A stretch of 64,000 nucleotides of DNA from Nocardioides euryhalodurans. Lineage in GTDB: Bacteria > Actinomycetota > Actinomycetes > Propionibacteriales > Nocardioidaceae. Position 1 is the stretch's first letter. Each line of letters begins with the position of its first letter. The notes beneath the pieces were generated by a model. The model saw only the letters and a list, made by a program, of their open reading frames with translations. It did not search any database and was not told the origin of the DNA. The DNA is taken from contig NZ_CP038267.1 of assembly GCF_004564375.1 (NCBI RefSeq), forward strand, positions 1,304,501-1,368,500, given 5' to 3'. The position numbers were made by a program, and so were the translations under genes. Below, one piece after another: positions 17,143-25,360 of this stretch.

Positions 17143-19220
17143 CGTTGACTCCTCGTCACGATCAGGTTCCGGAAGTCGTCCACGCGGACGGTGAAGCCCG
17201 GGTGGATCGGGACGGTCGAGCCGTACTCCTCGATGATCGCCGGGCCGACGACGGTCGCGCCCGGGCCGAGGTCCGGCCGCCAGTGGACCGGGGTGTCGAC
17301 GTACCCGTCGTCGGGGTCGAAGCAGACCGGACGCCGGGACGAGGGGTCGGAGGTCGAGCCGGTCGAGACCTCGGTCCTCCGGATCTCGGGGCGCTGGATC
17401 GGGCCGATGCCGGTGACCCGCAGGTTGACCCACTCCACCTGCTGGCTCGGGTCGGTGGCGAAGTCGTAGCCGTAGAGGGCGCGGTGCTCGGCGTGGAACC
17501 GCTCGGCGACCGCCTGGGCGCGCTCGGCGTCGAAGGGACCCTCGGGCACGGCGACCCGCACCTCGTAGGCCTGGCCGAAGTAGCGCAGGTCCGCGGTGCG
17601 CGCGAAGACGTGCTGCCCCTCGGGGAAGCCCTCACCGAGCAGCGCCTGCCGGGCCCGACCCGTGAGCCCGTCGTACGTCGCCGCCACCTCGGTCGGGTCG
17701 AGCCGGTCGGCGAGGGTCACGTGGGTCTGGACGTAGTCGTTGCGGACGTCGACCGTCAGCAGGCCGAAGGCCGAGACGTTGCCCGGGTCCGGCGGCACCA
17801 GCACGGTCGGGATGCCGAGGACGTCCATCAGCCGGCAGAGCAGCAGCGAGCCAGAGCCGCCGAAGGTCGTGAGCGCGAAGTCACGGACGTCGAGCCCGCG
17901 CTTGACGGTGACCTGGCGCAGCGCGTTGGCCTGGTTCCACGCGGAGATCTCGAGCACGCCGGCGGCGGCGGCAGCGGGCGTCATGTCCAGCTGCGCTGCC
18001 AGCGCCTCCACCCCGGCGCGCGCCGCCTCGGCGTCGAGCGGGATCTCGCCACCGAGCAGGTGGGGCGGGATCCGGCCGAGCACGAGGTGGGCGTCGGTGA
18101 TGGTCACCGCTCCGCCGTCGCCTCCCCTGCCGTAGCAGAGCGGACCGGGGTCGGCTCCCGCCGACTGCGGACCCACCTTGAGGGTGCCTTCGGGCGAGAG
18201 CCAGGCGATCGAGCCACCGCCGGCACCGACGGTGACGACGTCGATCATCGGGATCTTGGAGGGGTAGGCGCCGACGCTGCCCTCGGTGGTGAGCGTCGGC
18301 TCGCCGTCGATCACCACGCAGACGTCGGTCGAGGTGCCGCCGCCGTCGCTGGTGAGGACCTTGTCGAAGCCCGCGACCTGCGCGATCAGCGCGGCGCCGA
18401 GCGCCCCGGCGGCCGGTCCCGAGAGCACGGTGGTGATCGGCTGGTGGACCACCTCGTCGGCGCTGAGGACGCCTCCGTTGGACTTCATGACGTAGAACGG
18501 CACCTCGCGGTCGTCGTACTCGGTCAGTCGCTGCCGGATGTTGGTGACGTACGCCGAGAGCCGTGGCTTGACCGCCGCGTCGACGAGGGTGGTCATGGCG
18601 CGCTCGTACTCGCGGTACTCGCGCAGCACCTGGCTCGAGATCGAGACCACGGCCGCAGGGTGCTCCTCACGGAGGATCTCCCGCATCCGCTCCTCGTGGG
18701 AGGGGTCCGCGTAGGCGTGGAGGAAGCAGACGCCGAGGGTGTCGATCCCGCGGTCCCGGAACCAGCGGGCGACCTCGCGGGCGCCGTCCTCGTCGAAGGG
18801 CCGTACCTCCGCGCCCGTGAAGTCGAGCCTGCCCTCGACGCCGCGGACCAGGTGGCGCGGGACGATCCGGTCGGGCTTGACCCAGAAGTAGGAGTTGCCG
18901 TACCCGTCCGGGACCGACTGCCGGGCGATCTCGAGCATCGCCTCGTAGCCGGCGGTCGTCACGAAGCCGAGCCGCTCGACCTTGCCCTCGAGCAGCTGGT
19001 TGGTCGCGACCGTGGTCCCGTGGCTCACGGCCGCGATCGCGTCACCCCCGGCGCCCATCAGCTCGAGCACCTTCTCGATGCCGGTGAGGAAGCCGTCGGC
19101 GGGGTTCGACGGCGTCGACGGGGTCTTGGTGGTGACCAGGTGGCCGGTCTCCTCGTCGACCGCCACGACGTCGGTGAAGGTGCCGCCGGTGTCGATGCCG
19201 ATCCGGATCCGTTGCGCCAT
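17139..19220 (-). CDS. hyuA: Hydantoinase A / N-methylhydantoinase A subunit
   Basis: 693-residue HyuA-type subunit with the actin-like ATP-binding start RIGIDTGGTFTDVVA at 6-20, SHGTTVATNQLL near 66-77, and GGGGTSTDV-type phosphate loop (DGGGTSTDVCV) near 290. In this family ATP phosphorylates the amide or enol of the ring to drive hydrolysis. First gene of the hyuA-hyuB-SDR operon. Its promoter carries the TGGCA-N5-TGCCA element shared with the carbamate kinase and permease operons, which suggests one regulon for cyclic ureide or pyrimidine use. Substrate not proven. Confidence 0.9.
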   Translation of the reverse strand: MAQRIRIGIDTGGTFTDVVAVDEETGHLVTTKTPSTPSNPADGFLTGIEKVLELMGAGGDAIAAVSHGTTVATNQLLEGKVERLGFVTTAGYEAMLEIARQSVPDGYGNSYFWVKPDRIVPRHLVRGVEGRLDFTGAEVRPFDEDGAREVARWFRDRGIDTLGVCFLHAYADPSHEERMREILREEHPAAVVSISSQVLREYREYERAMTTLVDAAVKPRLSAYVTNIRQRLTEYDDREVPFYVMKSNGGVLSADEVVHQPITTVLSGPAAGALGAALIAQVAGFDKVLTSDGGGTSTDVCVVIDGEPTLTTEGSVGAYPSKIPMIDVVTVGAGGGSIAWLSPEGTLKVGPQSAGADPGPLCYGRGGDGGAVTITDAHLVLGRIPPHLLGGEIPLDAEAARAGVEALAAQLDMTPAAAAAGVLEISAWNQANALRQVTVKRGLDVRDFALTTFGGSGSLLLCRLMDVLGIPTVLVPPDPGNVSAFGLLTVDVRNDYVQTHVTLADRLDPTEVAATYDGLTGRARQALLGEGFPEGQHVFARTADLRYFGQAYEVRVAVPEGPFDAERAQAVAERFHAEHRALYGYDFATDPSQQVEWVNLRVTGIGPIQRPEIRRTEVSTGSTSDPSSRRPVCFDPDDGYVDTPVHWRPDLGPGATVVGPAIIEEYGSTVPIHPGFTVRVDDFRNLIVTRSQR

Positions 19221-19227
19221 GCCCCCG

Positions 19228-19303
19228 ATTCAACCGGCCCGGCCGCGGCCCGGCGAGGGCACGACCTGCCAACCGGGTGCCGGGTCGTTGGCAAGTGGTG
19301 CCA
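19228..19303 (-). promoter_or_regulatory. Promoter and putative operator of the hyuA-hyuB operon
   Basis: Dyad TGGCA-AGTGG-TGCCA at 19289-19303 (centre 19296). On the coding strand a -10-like TTGAAT (19233 to 19228) follows, then CGGGGGC and the ATG of hyuA. No -35 is visible. The dyad-to-minus-10 distance is 65.5 bp. A further TGCCA half-site lies at 19268-19272. Confidence 0.5.
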
Positions 19304-19317
19304 GCGGGTGGCGCCGT

Positions 19318-19378
19318 GGTTCACCCGGTCGGCCGGGGAAACCGGGGGTTCGTAGCGTTGGCACCGGCCACGAACCCC
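19318..19378. terminator. Two adjacent hairpins after the acyltransferase gene
   Basis: Hairpin 1 (19318-19344) pairs GGTTCACCCGGTC with GGCCGGGGAAACC (3 mismatches). Hairpin 2 pairs GGGTTCGT (19347-19354) with ACGAACCC (19371-19378). They lie downstream of the minus-strand acyltransferase (stop 19426) and upstream of the hyuA promoter. Hairpin 1 resembles the perfect palindrome at 36503-36528, so this may be one copy of an intergenic repeat. Confidence 0.5.
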
Positions 19379-19425
19379 ACGACTCGCGGACGAACCCCGG
19401 AACGCCGAGGTCGGACCCGCAGCGC

Positions 19426-20103
19426 TCAGGCGTCGACGGGGCGGTCGTTGTAGGCGCCGGCCTGCTCCTGGCCGGTCAGCTCCTGGATCGCGGCCATGAT
19501 CTCGTCGGTCACCTCGCGCCGGGCGCGGCCGGACGGCACGCCGTCGAAGCGACCGGCGAAGTCGAGCGGCTCCCCGAAGCGGACCGTCACGTCGGCCAGC
19601 CGCGGCCGGTTCGAGCCCACGGGCTGGATGTCCTCGGTGCCGAGGAGGCCCACGGGGACGACCGGGCAGCCGGCCGTGAGCGCGAGGTGGGCCACGCCCG
19701 TGCGGCCGCGGTAGAGCCGGCCGTCGCGCGAGCGGGTCCCCTCGGGGTAGATCCCGAACGCCTCGCCCCTGCCGAGCACGTCGAGCGCGGTGTCGAGGCT
19801 GGCGAGCGCGGCCTTGGTGTCGTCCCGGTCGACCGGCAGCATCCCGAGCCCCTCGAACCACGCCCGCTGGGCCGCCCCCTTGAGGCCGGTCCCGGTGAAG
19901 TAGTCCGACTTGGCCAGGAAGACGACCTTCCGCGGCACGACGCACGGGATCACGATGCTGTCGACGAAGCTGCGGTGGTTGCTCGCGAGGATCACCGGAC
20001 CGGTGCCGGGGACGCGCTCCAGCCCCTCCACCGTCGGGCGCCACAGGGTGCGCGCGACGGGAGGGATGATCCGGTGCACCACCTCGTACAGCACGCCGGT
20101 CAT
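19426..20103 (-). CDS. 1-acyl-glycerol-3-phosphate acyltransferase (PlsC-like)
   Basis: 225 residues, typical PlsC length. Seen: H-x4-D box SNHRSFVDS near 40-48 and the substrate-binding block YPEGTRSRDG near 116-125, plus a conserved GVAHLAL. It transfers an acyl chain onto a lysophospholipid at the inner membrane face. ATG 20103 has GGAG about 11 nt upstream; an upstream in-frame start at 20214 would overlap the neighbouring gene by 65 nt and adds a basic, unconserved stretch. Confidence 0.88.
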   Translation of the reverse strand: MTGVLYEVVHRIIPPVARTLWRPTVEGLERVPGTGPVILASNHRSFVDSIVIPCVVPRKVVFLAKSDYFTGTGLKGAAQRAWFEGLGMLPVDRDDTKAALASLDTALDVLGRGEAFGIYPEGTRSRDGRLYRGRTGVAHLALTAGCPVVPVGLLGTEDIQPVGSNRPRLADVTVRFGEPLDFAGRFDGVPSGRARREVTDEIMAAIQELTGQEQAGAYNDRPVDA

Positions 20104-20149
20104 TGTGCCGTCTCCGGCGACCGGCCGCGTCACCCGTCCGGGACCGGAC

Positions 20150-20515
20150 TCAGCGGGTCGGTTCCCCGAGCACGCGCTCGAGCACCGCGATGCCCGCCAC
20201 CGCCTCCGCCGCACGCTCCGGATGGGCCGGGGCGTAGGCCGTCGCGGCCTGCCGCAGCTCGGCGATCTCGGCCTCGACCAGGGCCCGCTGCTCGGCCTCG
20301 GTCACCAGCCGGCGCGGTACGTCGGTCGCACCCGCACCGAGGCCGGCGACGTACTCGCTCGTGACCGTCGTGGCGTCGTCCTCGACCGCGACCGCCTCCG
20401 CGTTGGCGAGCGCCGCGAGCGTCGAGCGGAGCGCGGCCGCCACCGCACGGTCGCCGCCGCGGCGGGCGGCGAGCAGCTCGTGGTGGAGCCGGTCGCGGAG
20501 CGTGGGCGGGAGCAT
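20150..20515 (-). CDS. Small YqeY/GatB-like helical protein
   Basis: 121 residues, almost entirely alpha-helical and Ala/Glu-rich. The order of helices and the early LRSTLAALANAEAVAV stretch recall YqeY, the tRNA-amidotransferase GatB C-terminal-like family, but it is shorter than YqeY (about 150) and the match is weak. The start codon follows a TACCGT box by 7 nt, suggesting a leaderless mRNA. It precedes the acyltransferase gene by 46 nt and may be co-transcribed. No function can be stated. Confidence 0.55.
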   Translation of the reverse strand: MLPPTLRDRLHHELLAARRGGDRAVAAALRSTLAALANAEAVAVEDDATTVTSEYVAGLGAGATDVPRRLVTEAEQRALVEAEIAELRQAATAYAPAHPERAAEAVAGIAVLERVLGEPTR

Positions 20516-20522
20516 GGGCCCG

Positions 20523-20528
20523 ACGGTA
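20523..20528 (-). promoter_or_regulatory. -10 element of a leaderless promoter (YqeY-like gene)
   Basis: TACCGT on the minus strand, 7 nt before the ATG at 20515, fits the TANNNT box of leaderless actinobacterial promoters. No ribosome site is present, which agrees. Confidence 0.45.
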
Positions 20529-20563
20529 GGCAGTGGGCGGCCCGGCCGGCCACCGAAATAGGT

Positions 20564-20600
20564 GAAGGGCCCTCGCAGGTATGAGCTACAAGGGCCCTTC
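20564..20600. terminator. Strong intergenic hairpin
   Basis: GAAGGGCCCT (20564-20573) pairs perfectly with AGGGCCCTTC (20591-20600) around a 17-nt loop. It sits just upstream of the YqeY-like promoter and could insulate it from transcription coming from the amidase side or the reverse. Confidence 0.55.
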
Positions 20601-20931
20601 GGGTGGCACGCGACCGGCCGGAGCCGGACTCGCACCAGGCGACCGGTACTGGTGATGCTCCCGGTCGACCGCTCCTCGACATCCGGCCCCAGCCACCTCA
20701 TCACCCGGCGGCTGCGACGTTCCCTGGGCGAACCAGTTCCCGTCGTACGGACCCTCGTCTCCGAGCTGTCCCGCGTTCCCTTGCAGGACCGCGTGGGAGA
20801 AGTTCTATGTCCCCGCGCCGGGGGTCCGCAAGGGGCTCCGACGAGATTTCTTCACATACTCCGGGTTCCGGCGTGTCGTCCCCAGCCGGAACCGGTTTCG
20901 TCCCCAGCCGCGCGCCTCTCGTCCACACGAT

Positions 20932-20950
20932 CTCCACAGGTGCTGTGGAG
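20932..20950 (-). terminator. Terminator of the permease-to-amidase operon
   Basis: CTCCACAG (20932-20939) and CTGTGGAG (20943-20950) form a perfect 8-bp stem with a 3-nt loop, 12 nt after the amidase stop on the minus strand. Position fits an operon terminator. Confidence 0.55.
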
Positions 20951-20962
20951 GGGCGGTGCGCG

Positions 20963-22357
20963 TCAGACACCAGCCGCGCGTGCCGACTCGAAGGCGGCGG
21001 CGATCTCGAGGAGCCGCCGGTCCTGCCCGTGCGGCGCGACGAGCTGGACGCCGACCGGCCACCCCTCCGGGGTGCCGCCGGCAGGCAGCGAGATGGCCGG
21101 GCAGCCGGTGACCGTGATGAAGTACGCCGACTTCATCCAGGCGAGGTAGTCGGGCATCGGCGAGCCGTTGACCTCGCTCGGGAACTCCTGGTCCGCGGGG
21201 AACGGCGGCACCTGCGAGGTCGGCAGCACCAGCAGGTCGTACTGCTCGAAGAACGCCCGCATCGTCTCGGACAGCGCGCTGCGCTGCTGGTAGGCCCGCG
21301 CGACGTCGGCGCCCGTCAACCGCTCTCCCGCCCGGACGTTGTCGGCCAGGGAGGGCTTGAGCCCGTCAGGGTGCTCGCGCAGCAGGTCGCCGAAGGTCGC
21401 CTGGAAGTGCCAGGCGCGCAGCGTCCGGAAGGTGTCGTCGGCCAGCGACAGGTCGGGGTGGCCGGCGTAGACGTGGGCACCGGCGCGGACCATCAGCCGG
21501 CCGGCCTCCTCGACGACGGCCGCCACCCGCTCGTCGACCTCGAGGGCGCCACCGAGGTCGGCGGTCCACCCGACGCGCAGCCCCACGAGCGAGCCGTGCA
21601 GCGGCGGCGCGAACGTCTGGCCGGGGTCGCCCAGCGCGTGCGGGACGCGCGGGTCGGGTCCGGCGATCACGGAGAGCAGCAGCGCCAGGTCGCCCACGTC
21701 GCGGGCCATCGGGCCACTGGTCGAGGTGGTCTCCCACTGGTTGGCCGCCGGCCACGACGGCACCCGCCCGAGCGAGGGCCGCAGCCCCACGACCCCGCAG
21801 AACGACGCCGGGTTGCGCAGGCTGCCGCCCATGTCGGAGCCCTCGGCCAGCGGGACCATCCCGGTCGCCAGGGCGCACGCCGCGCCGCCGCTGGACCCGC
21901 CCGCCGAGCGGCTGGGGTCGACCGGGTTGCGGGTGGTGCCGAAGACCCGGTTGAAGGTGTGGGAGCCGGCCGCGAACTCCGGCACGTTGGTCCGGCCGAT
22001 CAGCACCGCCCCTGCCCGCCGGATCCGCTCCACGACGAGGTCGTCGCGGTCGGGCACGTGGTCGGCGAAGAGCGGTGATCCGTACGTCGTCCGCCACCCG
22101 GCGACGTCGTGGGTGTCCTTCGGGGCGAACGGCAGCCCGTGCAGCGGGCCGACCGGCCAGCCCCGCGCGAGGTGGTCGTCCGCAGCTGCCGCACCCTCGT
22201 GGGCGCGCTGGACGTCGAGCGACACGATCGCGGTCAGCTCCGGGTTGCGCTCGGCGATCCGGGTCAGGTGGAGGTCCAGCAGCTCCCGGGCCGAGATCAC
22301 GCGCCGGCGTACGGCGTCGGCCTGCTCGCGGGCGCTGGACTCGACAGTGATCGTCAC
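20963..22357 (-). CDS. Amidase-signature-family amidohydrolase
   Basis: 464 residues with the full catalytic triad of the amidase signature family: Lys80 (PFAPKDT), cis-Ser155 (SAGGSSGGAA) and nucleophile Ser179 (DMGGSLRNPA). Spacing of 24 residues between the serines equals that in malonamidase E2. Last gene of the permease/Mo-hydroxylase operon, starting 7 nt after coxG. The family hydrolyses small amides. I infer malonamate (to malonate plus ammonia) or ureidomalonate as the in vivo substrate, because ring opening of a barbiturate followed by loss of the carbamoyl group leaves malonamate. Aryl or indole-acetamide amidase remains possible. Confidence 0.88.
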   Translation of the reverse strand: MTITVESSAREQADAVRRRVISARELLDLHLTRIAERNPELTAIVSLDVQRAHEGAAAADDHLARGWPVGPLHGLPFAPKDTHDVAGWRTTYGSPLFADHVPDRDDLVVERIRRAGAVLIGRTNVPEFAAGSHTFNRVFGTTRNPVDPSRSAGGSSGGAACALATGMVPLAEGSDMGGSLRNPASFCGVVGLRPSLGRVPSWPAANQWETTSTSGPMARDVGDLALLLSVIAGPDPRVPHALGDPGQTFAPPLHGSLVGLRVGWTADLGGALEVDERVAAVVEEAGRLMVRAGAHVYAGHPDLSLADDTFRTLRAWHFQATFGDLLREHPDGLKPSLADNVRAGERLTGADVARAYQQRSALSETMRAFFEQYDLLVLPTSQVPPFPADQEFPSEVNGSPMPDYLAWMKSAYFITVTGCPAISLPAGGTPEGWPVGVQLVAPHGQDRRLLEIAAAFESARAAGV

Positions 22358-22364
22358 GCGGCCA

Positions 22365-22973
22365 TCATCGCCGACGGCCCAGCAGCACCCCGAGGAGGAC
22401 CAGGCCCGCGCCCACTGCGATGCCCGTCAGGAAGTCGCCCTGCGAGGACACCGCCGGAGCGGCGGGCGCGGTGTAGACGCCCGGCGCCGGCTGCGGACCA
22501 GGGGCGGCCCCCGGCACCGCGGGCGCGGTCGTGGCCCCGGTGAGGATGCCGTCGACGTTGCCGAAGAACTCCCCCGCCATCCGCCTCGAGACCGAGGTGA
22601 GCATCCGCTGGCCGACACCGCCGACCATGCCGCCGACGATCGCGTCGGCGTCGTAGGCGACGGCGGTCGTCCCCTCGCCGGCGTCGGAGAACCGGACCTG
22701 CACGCTCGCGCCGATCGTCCCCGGGGCGCCTGCCCCGTCGAGCCGCATCACCAGCGACTCGTGGGGCACGAGGTCGGAGAGGGTGCACGACCCCGAGTAG
22801 GTCCCCTTGATCGCCGCGACCCCCGCGGTCACGGTCATCGCGTAGGCGTTCTCCCCCGTCGCCTCGAGCCGCTCGCAACCGGGGATGGTGCGGACCAGGA
22901 CCGCCGGGTCGAGCAGCGCGTCCCAGACCACCGCGACCGGGGCGTGGAGGATGTTCTGGCCGGTGAACTTCAT
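22365..22973 (-). CDS. coxG: CoxG-like SRPBCC protein with C-terminal membrane anchor
   Basis: 202 residues. Residues 1-150 are a CoxG/SRPBCC domain (MKFTGQNILHAPVAVVWDALLDP at the start, IPGCERLE near 31), followed by a Pro/Ala-rich linker (about 155-178) and a single transmembrane helix near 181-198 ending in GRRR. CoxG proteins are thought to recruit molybdenum hydroxylases to the membrane so that electrons enter the respiratory chain. The tail anchor here fits that. The start overlaps the Mo-subunit stop (ATGA), so it belongs to the same complex or pathway. Confidence 0.85.
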   Translation of the reverse strand: MKFTGQNILHAPVAVVWDALLDPAVLVRTIPGCERLEATGENAYAMTVTAGVAAIKGTYSGSCTLSDLVPHESLVMRLDGAGAPGTIGASVQVRFSDAGEGTTAVAYDADAIVGGMVGGVGQRMLTSVSRRMAGEFFGNVDGILTGATTAPAVPGAAPGPQPAPGVYTAPAAPAVSSQGDFLTGIAVGAGLVLLGVLLGRRR

Positions 22974-25360
22974 GCGGTCTCCTCGGGGAGGTGCGCCTCG
23001 CGCAGGGTGAACAGCTCCGACGGCGAGATCGGCATCGCCGTGATCGGGATGCCCTCGGCGTCCTCGATCGCCGCCGCGAACACCGCCGCCGACGGGATCA
23101 CGCCGGCCTCGCCCGCACCCTTGATGCCGAGCGGGTTGAGCGGTGAGGGCGTCTCGAGGTGGTCGATGTCGATGCCGGCCGGCACCTCGGTGACGTAGGG
23201 CATCAGGAAGTCCATGAACGAGGCGTTGAGGAGCTGGCCCGACTCGTCGTAGGCCATCCGCTCGTAGAGGGCGCCGCCCACTCCCTGCGCGACGCCGCCG
23301 TGGATCTGGCCCTCCACGATCATCGGGTTGATGAGGTGGCCGCAGTCGTGGACGACGGCGTACTTGAGGATGGTGATCTCGGCGGTGTCGGGGTCGGTCT
23401 CGACGATCACCGCGTGCATCCCCGAGGCGAACGTCGACCGCTCCGGAGAGTAGAAGTCCTTGCCCTCCAGGCCAGGCTCGTCGTCCTCGGCGACCGGGGG
23501 CTTGCCGGGGTCGCCGACCGAGAACTGGGTGGCGGCCTTGGACGCCTCGTCGAAGGCGTAGCGCAACGGGTTGGAGAGCACCGCGACGGTGCCGAGGTCG
23601 ATCGCGGAGTCGGTTCCGGCGACCCGGATCACGCCGTCGCTGATCTCGAGGTCGTCGACCGAGGCCTCGAGCGCCTCGGCCGCGATCCGGAACGCCTTCT
23701 CCCGGGCGGCCTTCGCCGCGAGGTGGACGGCCGAGCCGCTCATCACCGCCGCGCGGGAGGCGAAGGTGCCGACGGCGTACGGCATCCGGCGGGTGTCGCC
23801 GGTCGTCACCTCCACCATCTCGAAGGGCACCCCGAGCTCGTCGGCCACGATCTGCGCGAAGGCCGTCTGGTGGCCCTGGCCCTGGGTCGTGAGGCCGGTG
23901 GCGACCTTGACCTTGCCGGAGGTCTCGACGTGCACGTGGGCGCCCTCGTAGGGGCCGACCCCGGTGCCCTCGACGTAGCAGGCGAGGCCGATCCCGACCC
24001 GCCGTCCCTCGGCCGCCATCTCGGCTCGGAACGCCTCGAACTCGTCCCACCCGACCAGCGCCTTGAGCTTCTCGAGGGAGGCGGGGTAGTCGCCCGAGTC
24101 GTACTCGAGCTCGCGGCCGTCCTGGAAGACCAGCCCCTGGTCGTAGGGGAACTCGTCGGGCTGGATGAAGTTGGCGGCCCGCACCTCGGTCCGGTCCTTG
24201 CCGAGCGTCGCCGCGATGGCGTCCATGGTCCGCTCCATGACGAAGCAGCCCTGCGGGCGCCCCGCGCCGCGGTAGGGGGTGACCATGACGGTGTTGGTGT
24301 AGAGGCTCTCGAAGACCACGCGGTAGGCGCCGGGCTTGTAGGGGCCGAGCAGCTGGGTCGAGGTGATGATCGGGACGATCAGGCCGTACGGGGTGTAGGC
24401 GCCGTGGTCGTGCCAGAACTGCACGTCGAGCCCGAGCACGCGGCCCCCGTCGTCGAACCCGACCTCGACGTGGTGCTGCTGGCCGCGCTCGTGGGCGGAG
24501 GAGATGAAGTGCTCGCGGCGGTCCTCGGTGAACTTGACCGGGACGCCGAGGATCCTTGCCGCGAGGGGGACGAGCAGCTCCTCGGGCCACGGGTGGTTGA
24601 TCTTGACGCCGAAGCCGCCCCCCACGTCGGGGGTGATCACGTCGACCTGGCCCAGGTCGAGCCCGAGCTTGGCGGCGACGCATCCCCGCACCCCGGTGGA
24701 GGTCTGGGTGGAGGTCCACACCGTCATCCGGCCGAGGTCGGGGTCCCAGCGGGCGACGGTGCCGCGGCCCTCCAGCGGCTGGCAGGCCGAGCGCTCGACG
24801 GTGAGGTCGAGGCTCAGCGTGTGGGGGGCGGCCGCGATGGCGGCGCGGGCGTCGCCGTTCTCCTGCTCCAGCCTGGCCCCGACGTTGCCCGGGACGTCGT
24901 CGTGGACCAGCCGGGTGGCGGCGCGGGCGGCGTCGATGCCGACGACCGGCTCGAGGAACTCGTAGTCGACGCGGATCCGGCCGACCGCGTCCTCGGCGAC
25001 GTAGCGGTCCTCCGCGACGACGAAGGCGATCGCCTCGCCGACGTGGTTGACCTCGTCCTTCGCGAGCGCGAACTGGGTGCGACCGTGGGTGAGCGCGGGG
25101 TGCGGGATGAGGAGGGGCAACGGCTCGGCCATCGGGCCGGTGAGGTCGTCGAAGGTCCAGACCGCGTGGACGCCCTCGACGTCGAGCACCTCGCTGACGT
25201 CGATGTCGAGGATCCGGGCGTGCGCGTGGGGCGAGCGGAGGACGGCGGCGTGGAGCACGCGCTGGCCGACCAGCACGTCGTCGGCGTACGTGCCGCGGCC
25301 GCGGAGCAGCCGCTGGTCCTCGACACGCGGGACCCTCGTGCCGAACAGCTTCGTCGTCAT
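22970..25360 (-). CDS. Molybdenum hydroxylase large (MoCo-binding) subunit
   Basis: 796-residue subunit of the xanthine dehydrogenase/CO-dehydrogenase family. Seen: N-terminal hammerhead region (YADDVLVGQRVLHAAVLRSP near 26-45), DVGGGFGVKINHPW near 245-258, the active-site loop TPYRGAGRPQG near 357-367, and the catalytic-Glu loop IKGAGEAGV near 742-750. The loop is not the AYxCSFR of true CO dehydrogenases, so CO is not the substrate; an N-heterocycle is likely. Its neighbour is a uracil-type permease, so oxidation of uracil or thymine at the ring carbon is my best guess. ATG 25360 overlaps the 2Fe-2S subunit stop. Confidence 0.9.
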   Translation of the reverse strand: MTTKLFGTRVPRVEDQRLLRGRGTYADDVLVGQRVLHAAVLRSPHAHARILDIDVSEVLDVEGVHAVWTFDDLTGPMAEPLPLLIPHPALTHGRTQFALAKDEVNHVGEAIAFVVAEDRYVAEDAVGRIRVDYEFLEPVVGIDAARAATRLVHDDVPGNVGARLEQENGDARAAIAAAPHTLSLDLTVERSACQPLEGRGTVARWDPDLGRMTVWTSTQTSTGVRGCVAAKLGLDLGQVDVITPDVGGGFGVKINHPWPEELLVPLAARILGVPVKFTEDRREHFISSAHERGQQHHVEVGFDDGGRVLGLDVQFWHDHGAYTPYGLIVPIITSTQLLGPYKPGAYRVVFESLYTNTVMVTPYRGAGRPQGCFVMERTMDAIAATLGKDRTEVRAANFIQPDEFPYDQGLVFQDGRELEYDSGDYPASLEKLKALVGWDEFEAFRAEMAAEGRRVGIGLACYVEGTGVGPYEGAHVHVETSGKVKVATGLTTQGQGHQTAFAQIVADELGVPFEMVEVTTGDTRRMPYAVGTFASRAAVMSGSAVHLAAKAAREKAFRIAAEALEASVDDLEISDGVIRVAGTDSAIDLGTVAVLSNPLRYAFDEASKAATQFSVGDPGKPPVAEDDEPGLEGKDFYSPERSTFASGMHAVIVETDPDTAEITILKYAVVHDCGHLINPMIVEGQIHGGVAQGVGGALYERMAYDESGQLLNASFMDFLMPYVTEVPAGIDIDHLETPSPLNPLGIKGAGEAGVIPSAAVFAAAIEDAEGIPITAMPISPSELFTLREAHLPEETA

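Larger units (their letters stand above)
20516..20962. other. 447-nt intergenic region with hairpins and a short direct repeat
   Basis: No convincing gene. It holds the leaderless promoter above, a strong hairpin at 20564-20600, a 13-nt direct repeat TCGTCCCCAGCCG at 20876-20888 and 20898-20910 (22-nt period) and the hairpin at 20932-20950 downstream of the amidase. Base composition from 20790 to 20950 is slightly less GC-rich than the surroundings. I looked for a tRNA because of the GC-rich stem-like sequence around 20600-20700 and found no T-loop or anticodon arm. Confidence 0.6.

Noticed and set aside
20603..20970. Possible small gene or tRNA between the YqeY-like gene and the amidase
   Set aside because: Short frames lack ribosome sites and conserved-looking sequence; no tRNA arm pattern or CCA end could be drawn.
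22970..25360. Aerobic CO dehydrogenase (CoxL)
   Set aside because: The active loop reads PYRGAGRP, not the AYxCSFR of CO-oxidising enzymes, although coxM, coxS and coxG relatives are present.
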